A stretch of DNA of 64,000 bases from Enterovibrio gelatinilyticus (lineage in GTDB: Bacteria; Pseudomonadota; Gammaproteobacteria; Enterobacterales; Vibrionaceae). Positions 35,130 through 45,045 of this stretch are shown here, piece after piece. Each line of letters opens with the position of its first letter. Positions within the stretch are counted from its first letter, which is position 1. Below the pieces are notes generated by a model. It was not told where the DNA came from, did no database searches, and saw only the letters and a list, made by a program, of their open reading frames with translations. The stretch spans positions 104,871-168,870 of the forward strand of contig NZ_JAJUBC010000011.1 of assembly GCF_028683095.1 (NCBI RefSeq), written 5' to 3'. Made by a program: the position numbers and the translations under genes.

Positions 35130-36335
35130 TCACTCCGTGTTGATGAAAGGGTCGGTTACGCCTTTCCAGTGTGCATGGCCTAGAGAAAGCTCATCGTCGC
35201 TCAATAGGCACGCATCGAGATCGGACATCATTTGAGCTTGATCTAACCCTTGCCCGATGAAAACAAGCTCTTGACGCTTGTCGCCAAAAGGTTCTATCCA
35301 TTGCTTTTGAATGGATTCAAGGTAATCGCTGTCTGTCGGCCATTCGTCCTTAGGTACGGCTTTCCAGAAGAGTCCCGCTGCGCCATATCGCGCCATACCA
35401 CCAGCTTGGCTCCACTGCCATGCAAAATCAGGGTGGGAAGCTAGCCAGAAATACCCCTTTGAACGCAGCAACTTTCCATAGCTTTCGGTGCGATGAAGGA
35501 ATTGATGAAATTTTTCAGGATGGAAAGGACGGCGTGCCAAGTAGCTAAAGCTACCAATGTTGTACTCTTCCGTTTCCGGTATATGTTCACCGCGCATTTC
35601 CTTTAACCAGCCCGGTGCTTGTTGGGCACGTTCAAAATCAAACAAGCGGGTATTCAAGATCGCATCTATTTCCACTTTGCCTTCTGCAATGGGGATGATC
35701 TCAGCTTGGGTATTGAGGCTTTTTAGAATGGCGATTAGGCGCTGCAGTTCGTCTGGTGATGCTAAGTCTGTCTTGCTGATCAGAATAACATCGGCAAACT
35801 CCACTTGATCGACAAGGAGGTCGGCGACACTTCGCTCGTCCTCCTCGCCAAGCGATTCTGCCGTTTCGGTGAGATCTTTGGCTTCGTCAAAATCCTTCAG
35901 AAAGTTAACGGCATCGACCACTGTGACCATGGTATCGAGCTCGGCTACATCAGAAAGTGAAACGCCATCGTCATCCGTGAATGTGAAGGTTTCAGCAACA
36001 GGAAGGGGTTCAGAAATGCCTGTAGATTCAATCACGAGGTAGTCAAACTTTCCGCTGTTGGCGAGTTTAGAAACCTCAACCAGTAAATCTTCACGCAAAG
36101 TACAACAGATACACCCGTTACTCATTTCAACGAGCTTTTCTTGGCTGTGATTCAGCGATACTTGGTCTTTCACTATCGCTGCATCTATATTGATTTCGCT
36201 CATGTCATTCACGATGACGGCGATTTTCTTTCCGTCAACATTGTTGAGTAGATGGCTGAGGATGGTGGTTTTGCCCGCCCCAAGAAAGCCAGATAGCACT
36301 GTTACCGGTAATTTATTTAGTGCAATTGACGACAT
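35130..36335 (-). CDS. zigA: Zinc-starvation GTPase, COG0523 (ZigA/CobW) family
   Basis: 401-residue metallochaperone-type G3E GTPase. Walker A GFLGAGKT at 16-23, the metal-binding CICC motif at C75, C77, C78 ([12 protein letters not shown]), a STGISEP switch and TKTDL-like ISKTDLASP motif near 183-190 are visible, and a CobW C-terminal domain spans about 265-390. The start at 36335 (GAGG, 9 nt upstream) is preferred over 36383. A Zur-box-like palindrome lies 29-52 bp upstream, and DUF1826 follows. It probably moves zinc to essential proteins when the metal is scarce. Confidence 0.85.
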   Translation of the reverse strand: MSSIALNKLPVTVLSGFLGAGKTTILSHLLNNVDGKKIAVIVNDMSEINIDAAIVKDQVSLNHSQEKLVEMSNGCICCTLREDLLVEVSKLANSGKFDYLVIESTGISEPLPVAETFTFTDDDGVSLSDVAELDTMVTVVDAVNFLKDFDEAKDLTETAESLGEEDERSVADLLVDQVEFADVILISKTDLASPDELQRLIAILKSLNTQAEIIPIAEGKVEIDAILNTRLFDFERAQQAPGWLKEMRGEHIPETEEYNIGSFSYLARRPFHPEKFHQFLHRTESYGKLLRSKGYFWLASHPDFAWQWSQAGGMARYGAAGLFWKAVPKDEWPTDSDYLESIQKQWIEPFGDKRQELVFIGQGLDQAQMMSDLDACLLSDDELSLGHAHWKGVTDPFINTE

Positions 36336-36363
36336 GGATATACACCTCGGCCTAATTCTATTT

Positions 36364-36387
36364 GATATGTTATAACATAACATTTAT
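36364..36387 (-). promoter_or_regulatory. Putative Zur box
   Basis: GATATGTTATAACATAACAT followed by TTAT closely fits the gamma-proteobacterial Zur consensus GAAATGTTATANTATAACATTTC. It lies directly upstream of the zinc GTPase gene. Confidence 0.75.
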
Positions 36388-36621
36388 AACAGAAAAATTG
36401 TCAATTCCAAAATCTCTGGTGGTCGGCGGAAAGCCCCTTGTGTGATCGAGGATCGAACTAGGTTTGATTCAGTGAGCACTTTTTATCTGAAAGGTGTTTG
36501 CTTTTCTTCATGCCTTCTTAGCAATGAGCAACCGCTAAAAAGTAAATTGCGTTAGCTTAGTTATCTGCGTATTCGTCGCTCACAAAGCGAGTTGAGACAA
36601 TAGTTTGATAGGGATATCACG

Positions 36622-37290
36622 ATGTTTGGTGACACACTTTCAGCGGCATTAAGGTTCACGGTTAGGCACAAACTGGTGCTGTTGCGCATCACCATTATCC
36701 CGATTTTGTTGGCGATATTGTTGCAACTAGTTGCTATGGAATTACAGAGTGAACTGTTTAATTGGACAGTCATGTTCATTGAGGCTTTGCTTAGTTCAAT
36801 CATCGCCATCAACGTCCACCGCATTGTACTAAAGGGCGAAGACTCCGTCCCTCACTGGGGGCGTTTCACCATTGGCAAGATAGAGCTGTGGTTTTTTGCT
36901 CATTATCTTAGTCTTTGGTTCGGTGTTTATGCGATCTTTTTGCTGACACCGCTTATCGGTTTTGTCGCGGGAGTATTGGCGATTGTTGCTGGAATTATAT
37001 CTTGCCGTTTATGTATAGTGTTTCCAGCAATTGCACTTGGGAAAGGCGTGTCGTTTCCTTATGCATGGCAACTCACTGCTCAGAAAACCCTGTATATGCT
37101 CTGTGTCGTTGCAATTGCACCATTCATCTTTGGCTTATTCTTAGTCCCTATCGCTCTCCTCTCACCGCTTCCTGCTTTGTTCACCTTTTTTAGCTATGTC
37201 GTCACCATTCTTGCTGTGATCACCCTCTCCTTCGCTTATCAAAACCTAACCGAAGCGCCTGAACCTGTGGCACCAGATGCTGAGAAGTAG
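36622..37290 (+). CDS. Multi-pass membrane protein of unknown function
   Basis: 222 residues with about five to six hydrophobic segments (for example LLRITIIPILLAILLQLVAM near 20-40, GVYAIFLLTPLIGFVAGVLAIVAG near 101-125, MLCVVAIAPFIFGLFLVPIALL near 160-182). The C-terminal tail is acidic and proline-rich (EAPEPVAPDAEK). The arrangement resembles YciC/DUF-type inner-membrane proteins, but I cannot name the family. AGGGA precedes the ATG. Monocistronic. Confidence 0.7.
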   Translation: MFGDTLSAALRFTVRHKLVLLRITIIPILLAILLQLVAMELQSELFNWTVMFIEALLSSIIAINVHRIVLKGEDSVPHWGRFTIGKIELWFFAHYLSLWFGVYAIFLLTPLIGFVAGVLAIVAGIISCRLCIVFPAIALGKGVSFPYAWQLTAQKTLYMLCVVAIAPFIFGLFLVPIALLSPLPALFTFFSYVVTILAVITLSFAYQNLTEAPEPVAPDAEK

Positions 37291-37446
37291 CGTTTTGTTC
37301 CCATGACTCTCATTGCTAGAATGGCTGTCTTCTAAATGTCAGCAATCACACTAATGATCAGACAAAACAACCTTCAACTTAGGCCAGTGCGTTAACCACC
37401 CCTTTGATTTCAAACGGTCTTCAAATACCGACTGTTCTCTTTGCAA

Positions 37447-38079
37447 TCAGCGATCGCTAATCGCCACTTTGCCAGCTAGCCCAATCAACAACACACCTGA
37501 GACGCCCTCCAATGCTCGCGAATAGCGTTGGGCATTCGGTCGACGGAAAGCCCAACTGCCGATGGAGGCATACAACACATTAATCACTGTCGCTAGCCCG
37601 CTGAACAGTAAGCCAAGTATTAGCAATTGTAGCGACGCAGATCCTGTCGATGTATCAATAAACTGTGGCAAGAAAGAGAGGAAGAACAGCGCAACCTTGG
37701 GGTTCAATACACTCACGATCACGCCTTGCAAAAACACATTTTTGTTTGATGCCAAAGCGTCATCTTCAGTCAAAACCACCTTACTGCCCCCTTTCCACAT
37801 AGAGAGCAAAGACTGGATACCCAAATACATTAAGTAGGCAGCACCTAACCACTTCACGACACTAAACAAGACCGCAGAGCTTAGAATAATTGCTGATAGC
37901 CCCAAGCACGCGGCAAGCGTATGGACAAAGTAGCCAACACCTAAGCCAAACGCCGCTTTCATGCCGGTGGCCATTTTCCCCTTCATTGTGTTGGACACAA
38001 TGTAGATAACATCAGGCCCCGGGATCATGTTGATAGCAAGGCAAGCGACCACAAATAACAGCAGCGAGTTAATATCCAT
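37447..38079 (-). CDS. LysE/RhtB-family amino-acid exporter
   Basis: 210-residue inner-membrane exporter with six predicted helices. The N-terminal signature INMIPGPDVIYIVSNTMKG (about 15-33) and NPKVALFFLSFLPQF (about 118-132) are diagnostic of the RhtB branch. The start at 38079, with AAGGAG upstream, removes an 18-residue extension. Substrates of the family are amino acids such as homoserine, threonine or leucine; this one is not specified by sequence. Confidence 0.88.
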   Translation of the reverse strand: MDINSLLLFVVACLAINMIPGPDVIYIVSNTMKGKMATGMKAAFGLGVGYFVHTLAACLGLSAIILSSAVLFSVVKWLGAAYLMYLGIQSLLSMWKGGSKVVLTEDDALASNKNVFLQGVIVSVLNPKVALFFLSFLPQFIDTSTGSASLQLLILGLLFSGLATVINVLYASIGSWAFRRPNAQRYSRALEGVSGVLLIGLAGKVAISDR

Positions 38080-38468
38080 TTCAGATTCTCCTTGTCCAAT
38101 GTTGATTGGTTTACTGCTTAACGGGGTAGTCAACTAAGGCGCTAAGATTGGCGCATTGAGAATAAACAAAAAATCAATTCATTGTTTTTGATTGTATTTT
38201 ATAGCACTCCCAGCCTACGCGTGCCAACGCCCCATCTCCCATTGGCTTTTATAAACGTTCATTGAACGTCAATTGATACGCTATGACGTGTAAAGAAGTG
38301 CGGGCACATTGCCGCTGTTTCGTCCCAACAAGGACACACTTCGAATTTACTCGCAGCATATACTTTTTAAAGCACGCAGTCGGCGAAGTGAGCCGTGTTG
38401 CAACTACGCCGGCACTTTCTGCTGGCACTTTCTCGCCACCCTAGAAGAAAAAGCATGGAGAATCACAC
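38080..38468. promoter_or_regulatory. Divergent region between LysE and the RND system, with palindromic operator
   Basis: 389 bp with no gene. A palindrome ACGTTCA-T-TGAACGT at 38255-38269 is the obvious regulator site; its size fits a TetR-type repressor of an efflux operon, though no such gene adjoins it. A T-rich stretch near 38160-38200 could hold promoters. Confidence 0.5.
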
Positions 38469-39572
38469 ATGAGTAAGTGGGTAATAGGGATGATTGTGAT
38501 CGTCGTGCTTGCCTTCGGCACAGTGATTGGTTTCAACCTCTTCGTAAACAATAAGATAAAAGACACACTCGCTAACTTGCCAGAGCCTGTGTACCCCGTC
38601 ACTACTGCCAAACTCTCCCCAACTGTTTGGCCACAAAGCATCAGCGCCATCGGCTTTATTGAACCCAATCAAGGCGTCGATGTGTCCAACGAAGTGTCTG
38701 GCATTGTTAACGCCATCAACTTCAAAAATGGCGGTTCAGTATCTCAGGGGGATGTGTTAATTGAGCTGGATGCATCGGTTCAAAAAGCAGACTTGAAAGC
38801 CCAGCAAGTGCAGCTTCCTTCCGTTCGCGATGATTACAATCGCCTCGTCAAACTCTACAAAGAGCGCTCAGTGTCAGAGCAAAGTGTCGAAACTGCGCAG
38901 TCAAAATATCAGGCAATGCTAGCAAACATTGAAAGCTTACAAGCGACCATTGCACTGCGAGAAATCAAAGCGCCATTCAATGGGCTACTGGGGATTAGAA
39001 ACGTCAACCTTGGCCAATATGTTTCAGTGGGAACCGATCTCGTTCGCTTGGAAGATCTTTCAGTGATGCGAGTTCGTTTCAGTGTCCCGCAAGCAGAGCT
39101 AGGAAGCATCAGCATTGGGCAAGCAATCTCTTTGACAGTCGAAGCCTACCCCGATCGCACTTATAAAGGGGCGATCAATGCGATTGAGCCTGTCGTGAGT
39201 AACCAAACAGGCTTAGTGGTGGTGCAGGCTGAACTGCCAAATGATGATCGCTCATTGCGAGGCGGCATGTTCGCCGACGTGAATATTTCACTCTCCAATC
39301 TTGATGATCAATTTGTTGTCCCTCAAACCGCCATCGTTTTCGCCCTCTATGGCAACTCCGTGTACGTTGTCGAGAAGAAAGACAATGAGACACGCGTGAA
39401 ACAAGTCACCGTTGATGTAGCGCAACGCAGCGGTAACGATGCGTTGATCACTGGCGATCTAAAGTTTGACGATGAAGTCGTGACAACAGGCATATTGAAT
39501 TTGGGCAACAACGCCAAAGTAGACGTTGTCCCGAACCCTATTTCGGTGCCTGACAAGATGCCTCAACTTTAA
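38469..39572 (+). CDS. RND efflux periplasmic adaptor
   Basis: 367-residue membrane fusion protein. An N-terminal anchor (about 4-24, VIGMIVIVVLAFGTVIGFN) is followed by the lipoyl half motif (GFIEPNQGVDVSNEVSGIV), a short helical hairpin (about 100-155) and the second half EIKAPFNGLLGIRNVNLGQYV near 160-180. It joins the RND pump to an outer-membrane channel. GGAG precedes the ATG and the pump gene follows after 10 bp. No outer-membrane factor gene is adjacent. Confidence 0.9.
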   Translation: MSKWVIGMIVIVVLAFGTVIGFNLFVNNKIKDTLANLPEPVYPVTTAKLSPTVWPQSISAIGFIEPNQGVDVSNEVSGIVNAINFKNGGSVSQGDVLIELDASVQKADLKAQQVQLPSVRDDYNRLVKLYKERSVSEQSVETAQSKYQAMLANIESLQATIALREIKAPFNGLLGIRNVNLGQYVSVGTDLVRLEDLSVMRVRFSVPQAELGSISIGQAISLTVEAYPDRTYKGAINAIEPVVSNQTGLVVVQAELPNDDRSLRGGMFADVNISLSNLDDQFVVPQTAIVFALYGNSVYVVEKKDNETRVKQVTVDVAQRSGNDALITGDLKFDDEVVTTGILNLGNNAKVDVVPNPISVPDKMPQL

Positions 39573-39582
39573 GGAGCCGGAC

Positions 39583-42500
39583 ATGAAATTTACCGATATT
39601 TTCATACATCGTCCGGTCATGGCGGCATCGCTCAGCGTGCTGCTACTGTTGCTAGGGTTGAACGCTCTTAAAGATCTGCAAGTGCGCCAATACCCTGAAA
39701 TGACAAATACCGTGATCACCGTAACCACGCCGTATCCCGGTGCCGATGCCAACCTGGTTGAAGGCTTCATTACTCAGCCACTTGAACAAGCGCTCGCACA
39801 GGTGGACAACCTTGATTTTATGACCTCCGCGAGCCAATTAGGCTCTTCGAGCATTGTGTTGAACATGATGCTCAATACCAACCCAGAAGCCGCGCTTGCA
39901 AATGTGCTGTCACAGATTAACTCAGTCACCAACCAGTTACCCAAAGAAGCCTATGACCCCTCGGTAACTTCATCGACAGGCTCAACCACCTCTATTATGT
40001 ATATCTCTTTCTTTAGTGGTGATTTGAATTCTAGCCAAATAGCGGACTACTTAGAGCGCGTGGTTAACCCTCAGCTATCAACCGTCAACGGCGTATCAAA
40101 CATCGTTATGATGGGGGGCGCTCCGTTTGCCCTTCGAATATGGCCAGACCCGAAAAAACTGGGGCAATATGGCATATCAACGTCTGAGCTTGTTGGTATT
40201 TTGCAGCAAAATAACTACCAATCCGCCGTCGGCCAATTCAATAGCTTTTTCACCGTATTGAACAGCACCATTGATAGTCAGGTAGATACGGTTGAAGGAC
40301 TGAAAAACCTGATCATAAAAAGTGATAATGGTCAGGTTGTCATGCTGCGTGATGTTGCAGAGGTTAACTTGAGCAAAAGCAGCGACAGTTCCCGTGCACT
40401 CGCCAATGGACGAGAAGCGGTTATTGTTGGCATTAACGCCACGCCCACTGCTAACCCGCTTGATGTCGCGGCGGGCATACGCGTGCAGTTTGACTCGATA
40501 AAACGTAATCTCCCCTCCACCATCAAAGCCGAGGTGTTGTACGACTCCACGCTCGCCATTACCGACTCCATCGATGAGGTGGTAAAAACCATTATTGAAG
40601 CGGCAGTGATCGTCATTATTGTGATTCTTCTGTTCCTCGGCTCGTTCCGTGCTGTTGTCATCCCTATCGTGACGATTCCCTTATCACTGATTGGCGTCAT
40701 GGTCGTGATGCAGGCCTTTGGTTTCACACTGAACTTGATGACCTTGCTCGCCATGGTATTGGCGATAGGATTGGTGGTGGATGATGCCATCGTGGTGGTG
40801 GAAAACGTCGACCGCCACATCAAAATGGGCACGCCCCCATTTAAAGCGGCGCTTGAAGGCACGCGTGAGATTGCCGTTCCCGTGATCTCGATGACCATCA
40901 CACTGGCAGCGGTTTACGCGCCCATCGCATTGATGGGCGGCGTCACCGGATCCTTGTTTAAAGAATTTGCGTTAACACTGGCAGGTTCAGTGTTTATCTC
41001 AGGTTTTGTTGCATTAACACTCTCCCCCATGATGTGTTCGAAAATACTCAAACATCATGAGACACCGAGCAAGTTTGAAGCCACTGTTGAACGCGTTCTA
41101 GGCGGACTCACAAAGCGCTATGAACGCGCCCTTCACGCTGTGCTTGACCGAAAACCAGTCGTCGTCGTATTCGCAATACTAGTGTTGGTGTCTTTGCCCA
41201 TCATCTTCTCCTTCATCCCGTCACAACTCGCTCCGGATGAAGATCAGGGTGTAGTGGTTGTGATTGGCAGTACGCCTTCGACATCAAACAATGACTACAT
41301 CCAATCAAATATGGAGCTCATCGGTAAAATCATCTCTGACCAACCTCAAGCAGAGGCCTCACTCGCCATGATTGGTGTGCCCACCAGCAGCCAAGGTATT
41401 GCAATAGGACCATTGATCCCCTGGAGTGACCGTACACAAAGCCAAAAGGAAATTTCAGCGACAATCAACGCAGCAGCCAAGAAAATACCGGGCATCAATG
41501 CGACAGCCTATCAAATGCCCTCGTTACCAGGAGCATCAGGCGGTTTGCCCGTACAATTTGTTATTACAAGCCCTGCGGATTTTGAAACCTTATATAACAT
41601 CGGCAGCAAAATATTGGAGAAGGTGAAAGCCAGCCCTTTGTTTGTTTATTCCGATGTGAACTTAAAATATGACTCAGGCTTAGTGCAACTTTCCATTGAC
41701 CGCGAAGCCGCAGGCGCATATGGCGTCACCATGCAAGCTATCGGCTCGACATTAGGCACCATGATGAGCGGTGGTTACATTAACCGCGTGAACATTGATG
41801 GACGCTCTTATGAGGTCACCCCAGAAGTTGAACGTGTCGACCGCGCCAACCCGCACCTTATCAATCAGTTCTATGTGACGGCGCAAAATGGTGCCGCCAT
41901 TCCACTCTCTAGCTTGGTGAGCTTTGAAGTGAATGGACAAGCCAAATCCTTGCCTCACTACAATCAGATGAACTCGATTTCAATTGAAGGTGTTCCCGCT
42001 CCTAATGTCGCAATGGGAGATGCCATTAGCTTCCTAGAAAACCTTGCGGTGACCGATTTGCCGCAAGGCTACACCTATTCATTTATGGGTGAAGCGAGAC
42101 AATTCGTAGAAGAAGGAAGTTCGCTCTATCTAACGTTCGCACTGGCATTAGCAATTATTTTCCTTGTACTTGCCAGCCAGTTTGAAAGCGTGCGTGACCC
42201 GTTGGTGATCATGTTCACCGTGCCGCTCGCCATCAGTGGTGCGTTAATTGCGTTGGGCTGGACACATATCTCAGGCGAAACTTCTATGAACATTTACTCG
42301 CAGGTCGGCTTGATTACCTTGGTTGGGCTTATCACCAAGCATGGCATTTTGATGTGTGAAGTGGCGAAAGAAGAACAAATCATGAAAGGAGTTTCGAAGC
42401 AGGAAGCCATTGTGGAAGCCGCCACCGTGCGCTTACGCCCTATTCTGATGACAACATCTGCCATGATAGCAGGGTTAATCCCGCTGCTATACGCCACCGG

Positions 42501-42699
42501 CGCAGGTGCTGCATCACGCTACAACATTGGCTTGGTAATTGTGGCTGGTCTCGCTGTGGGCACCATGTTCACCTTGTTTGTACTCCCTGTGATGTACACC
42601 TATATCTCAGGAGGACACAAGTTCCACGAAGGCGAACTGGACGATGACGTAAACGACAAAACGGATGCGATTTCAGAGCAGCCAAATACCAGCCATTAG
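39583..42699 (+). CDS. RND multidrug efflux transporter, AcrB/MexF type
   Basis: 1038-residue proton-driven inner-membrane pump. The N-terminal FIHRPVMAASLSVLLLLLG is typical, the proton-relay Asp pair is in GLVVDDAIVVVEN (transmembrane segment 4, near 405), and the TM10 Lys lies in VGLITKHGIL near 925. Two large periplasmic loops follow TM1 and TM7. AAGGAG 7 nt upstream fixes the start. The family exports drugs, dyes, bile salts or organic solvents. It forms a two-gene operon with the adaptor; a TolC-like channel must be recruited from elsewhere. Confidence 0.93.
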   Translation: MKFTDIFIHRPVMAASLSVLLLLLGLNALKDLQVRQYPEMTNTVITVTTPYPGADANLVEGFITQPLEQALAQVDNLDFMTSASQLGSSSIVLNMMLNTNPEAALANVLSQINSVTNQLPKEAYDPSVTSSTGSTTSIMYISFFSGDLNSSQIADYLERVVNPQLSTVNGVSNIVMMGGAPFALRIWPDPKKLGQYGISTSELVGILQQNNYQSAVGQFNSFFTVLNSTIDSQVDTVEGLKNLIIKSDNGQVVMLRDVAEVNLSKSSDSSRALANGREAVIVGINATPTANPLDVAAGIRVQFDSIKRNLPSTIKAEVLYDSTLAITDSIDEVVKTIIEAAVIVIIVILLFLGSFRAVVIPIVTIPLSLIGVMVVMQAFGFTLNLMTLLAMVLAIGLVVDDAIVVVENVDRHIKMGTPPFKAALEGTREIAVPVISMTITLAAVYAPIALMGGVTGSLFKEFALTLAGSVFISGFVALTLSPMMCSKILKHHETPSKFEATVERVLGGLTKRYERALHAVLDRKPVVVVFAILVLVSLPIIFSFIPSQLAPDEDQGVVVVIGSTPSTSNNDYIQSNMELIGKIISDQPQAEASLAMIGVPTSSQGIAIGPLIPWSDRTQSQKEISATINAAAKKIPGINATAYQMPSLPGASGGLPVQFVITSPADFETLYNIGSKILEKVKASPLFVYSDVNLKYDSGLVQLSIDREAAGAYGVTMQAIGSTLGTMMSGGYINRVNIDGRSYEVTPEVERVDRANPHLINQFYVTAQNGAAIPLSSLVSFEVNGQAKSLPHYNQMNSISIEGVPAPNVAMGDAISFLENLAVTDLPQGYTYSFMGEARQFVEEGSSLYLTFALALAIIFLVLASQFESVRDPLVIMFTVPLAISGALIALGWTHISGETSMNIYSQVGLITLVGLITKHGILMCEVAKEEQIMKGVSKQEAIVEAATVRLRPILMTTSAMIAGLIPLLYATGAGAASRYNIGLVIVAGLAVGTMFTLFVLPVMYTYISGGHKFHEGELDDDVNDKTDAISEQPNTSH

Positions 42700-42719
42700 C
42701 CACCGTGACCATTAAGACT

Positions 42720-42755
42720 AACCGTGCTCAGTCCTCTTGACTGAGCACGGTTTAT
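42720..42755 (+). terminator. Terminator of the RND operon
   Basis: AACCGTGCTCAGTC (42720-42733) pairs with GACTGAGCACGGTT across CTCTT and is followed by a T-rich stretch. Confidence 0.9.
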
Positions 42756-42778
42756 ATTCATCAGTAAACCTCGCTGAA

Positions 42779-42808
42779 TCCTGCATCTTCACGTTGTTTG
42801 GGTATATA
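42779..42808. repeat. Half copy of the dispersed palindromic element
   Basis: Read on the minus strand, this matches the left half and centre of copy 2 (18868-18893) with one difference but lacks the closing arm. It lies 37 bp before ppiB. Confidence 0.65.
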
Positions 42809-42844
42809 CTGCGCCCCTTTCATTTTTAGCAATGAGTCACCCCA

Positions 42845-43336
42845 ATGATTATCTTCACGACAAACTATGGCGATATTGAAATCGAATTAGACATGGACAA
42901 AGCGCCAGTCACTTCTAAGAACTTCATGAAGTATTGCCAAGAAGGCTTCTACGAGAACACCATCTTCCACCGCGTGATCAAAGGGTTCATGATCCAAGGC
43001 GGCGGCTTCACTGCAAAAATGAAAGAGAAGTCCACTCACGCGCCTATCGTCAATGAAGCAAATCGTGGTTTAAAGAACGTTATTGGCACGCTATCAATGG
43101 CACGTACTGATGCGCCACATTCAGCAACCGCGCAGTTTTTTATTAACTTAGAAAACAACCACTTTTTAGATTACACCGCCACCACCAACCAAGGCTGGGG
43201 TTACGCGGTATTCGGTAAAGTGACAGCAGGCATGGACGTGGTGAACAATATCGGCAACGCCATGACCACTCGCGTTGCAGGACATGACGATGTGCCGATG
43301 GACCCGATTGTTATTGAACGTGTCACCATCAAATAA
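42845..43336 (+). CDS. ppiB: Cytoplasmic peptidyl-prolyl cis-trans isomerase B
   Basis: Cyclophilin of 163 residues that speeds proline isomerisation during folding. No signal peptide. The catalytic Arg lies in FHRVIKGFMIQGGG (about 41-54), and LSMARTDAPHSATAQFFINL (about 80-99) and WGYAVFGKV are conserved cyclophilin motifs. Length matches E. coli PpiB (164). Monocistronic with its own terminator. Confidence 0.93.
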   Translation: MIIFTTNYGDIEIELDMDKAPVTSKNFMKYCQEGFYENTIFHRVIKGFMIQGGGFTAKMKEKSTHAPIVNEANRGLKNVIGTLSMARTDAPHSATAQFFINLENNHFLDYTATTNQGWGYAVFGKVTAGMDVVNNIGNAMTTRVAGHDDVPMDPIVIERVTIK

Positions 43337-43363
43337 CAGAGTCACTCTCCGTGGTTTAGATGC

Positions 43364-43393
43364 AAAAAAGGCAGGTTTCATACCTGCCTTTTT
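43364..43393. terminator. Bidirectional terminator after ppiB
   Basis: AAAAAAGGCAGGT pairs with ACCTGCCTTTTT across TTCAT, between convergent ppiB and the DedA-type gene. Confidence 0.93.
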
Positions 43394-43450
43394 CATGTCA
43401 ATTTTTACGCATGCTCTTTAAGTAAAGAAACCAAGCTTGAATTCGTTCAG

Positions 43451-44122
43451 TTAAACCGACGGCTTCAAATCAGGACGCATTGCTTTGCGAATGCGCCATG
43501 TCAATGCAGTCAGAGTAGCGATACACAACGTAATGACTGGCGCCGCCATCAAACCCATTGTCACTAAGCGGCTAATTGGCTCAGGCAACGATGGCAACAG
43601 GAACCCGAGACCGGAAAGCAGGCATACCCACATGGTTGCACTTAACCATGAGAAGTAATGGAAACGAGGCACCTCATTCACACGCATTCCCATCATCATC
43701 GGCAGCACAGAACGTACGCCGGGAACGAAACGTGCGACAAACAACGCTACCAAGCCATGACGACAAAGCAATGCATCAACAGTTAGCATTTGTTTTTCTG
43801 GCACTCGCTTCAGCCATGACTGAACAAGAGGCAGTCGATTTAGCCAGCGCCCTTGCATAAACGCAAACCAGCTACCCATCGCCGCCGCGATAATCAGTAG
43901 CGGGAATGAAAAGAACGGGTCAAGCACACCCACGGCTGACAAGGTTCCCACTAGGACAACGATGCTATCGCATGGCAAAGGCGCTGCGGGTAAAAAGCCA
44001 CTTTCCAAGCAGATCAGCGTTGCCACAATGATGTAGATAAGGGTAGCACTGCCAGGTGCTAGCAGAGCGTCGAAGTCTTGGTGCCAAATGGCCACTAAAA
44101 CTTCTTGAATGGCTTCAAACAT
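43451..44122 (-). CDS. DedA-family membrane protein
   Basis: 223-residue inner-membrane protein with about five hydrophobic segments. The family motif ESGFLPAAPLPCDSIVVLVG near 40-60 and the ARFVPGVRSVLPMMMGM motif near 128-144 with two conserved Arg are readable. DedA/VTT proteins help maintain the proton gradient or flip lipids such as undecaprenyl phosphate. GGAG precedes the ATG. The basic C-terminus (RIRKAMRPDLKPSV) should be cytoplasmic. Confidence 0.88.
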   Translation of the reverse strand: MFEAIQEVLVAIWHQDFDALLAPGSATLIYIIVATLICLESGFLPAAPLPCDSIVVLVGTLSAVGVLDPFFSFPLLIIAAAMGSWFAFMQGRWLNRLPLVQSWLKRVPEKQMLTVDALLCRHGLVALFVARFVPGVRSVLPMMMGMRVNEVPRFHYFSWLSATMWVCLLSGLGFLLPSLPEPISRLVTMGLMAAPVITLCIATLTALTWRIRKAMRPDLKPSV

Positions 44123-44241
44123 GGTTTCTCCAAAATACCAAAGTTCAAGAAATGCGCGTTACGAGGATCATTGGAACTATTTGTGCGTTTTTGAAAGCCT
44201 GACGATGTCATACATCGGCGAATAGCAACGCAAACACGTGA

Positions 44242-44619
44242 CTAACGGGAATGAATAAAGCGAAACTGAAGATTGGCATCTTGCCAGCCTGCAAGGCGGC
44301 GGCTATCGAACAAAAGATGGTTTTTAGGTAATCCATAAAGTGTAATATTTAGCGCCAACACTCCTGTATTAGACGCTAGCATCAACGGCCAATTCACCCC
44401 CTGCTTTTTAGGCTGGCGTGATGCGGAATAGAGAACACGCGGCAGCGAAGTTCGAGACGCAAACGTATCAATTTTAGTGTCTGGCGTAGATTGCTGGCTA
44501 ATCGCTCTATTATTGGCAATTTTTGCATCACTTAACCCAATCACACCAATGGCGTAACTGCTAAGTAACACAATAAGCAATACCATGAAAAACGGCAGCT
44601 TTTTGAGCAATTTGTCCAC
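44242..44619 (-). CDS. Small single-span protein of unknown function
   Basis: 125 residues. A hydrophobic N-terminal helix (about 8-30, LPFFMVLLIVLLSSYAIGVIGL) works as an anchor or uncleaved signal and is followed by a polar, probably periplasmic part ending LQFRFIHSR. The start is GTG with no strong ribosome site, and an internal ATG at residue 12 is possible. No family recognised. It follows the DedA gene in direction but is 119 bp upstream of it. Confidence 0.55.
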   Translation of the reverse strand: MDKLLKKLPFFMVLLIVLLSSYAIGVIGLSDAKIANNRAISQQSTPDTKIDTFASRTSLPRVLYSASRQPKKQGVNWPLMLASNTGVLALNITLYGLPKNHLLFDSRRLAGWQDANLQFRFIHSR

Positions 44620-45045
44620 ATCAGAACCAAGAAGATAAAGTTAGTAACTATGTACTTCTAATCTGCAAAAAAGACAACATTTTTGTCAGGGATATAGCGC
44701 GTAAAGGTGAGCAAACACCCACTGTTAAAAAGTCGTTCAAACTCGCTTTGACAAAGGGCTAGGCGAGTACCTTTTATCGTCCTATGCCTAACCATTCGCG
44801 GTAGTATCAAACCGCAACAATCACGACGTTTTGCCGTGTTCAATTTGAAACACTATGCCTCTTTCTCCCTTTTCATTTATTTTCAACTCATTACAGTGAT
44901 GATAAACAAAATACCACCTATTGATCCCACGCCTTTCAAATGCAAGACTGGCGATGAATGCAGAGTCAAAGAAGGTTTATCCTGATTGCTTTCGCTTTGT
45001 ATGCTCTCAACAATGAACATCGCAAAACACAAGGAAGATATACGA
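44620..45045. other. Intergenic region, no supported gene
   Basis: 426 bp between divergent starts. Short frames exist on both strands, but none has a ribosome site or protein-like composition. It is AT-rich near 44850-44900, probably the promoter region for the cupin gene. Confidence 0.5.
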
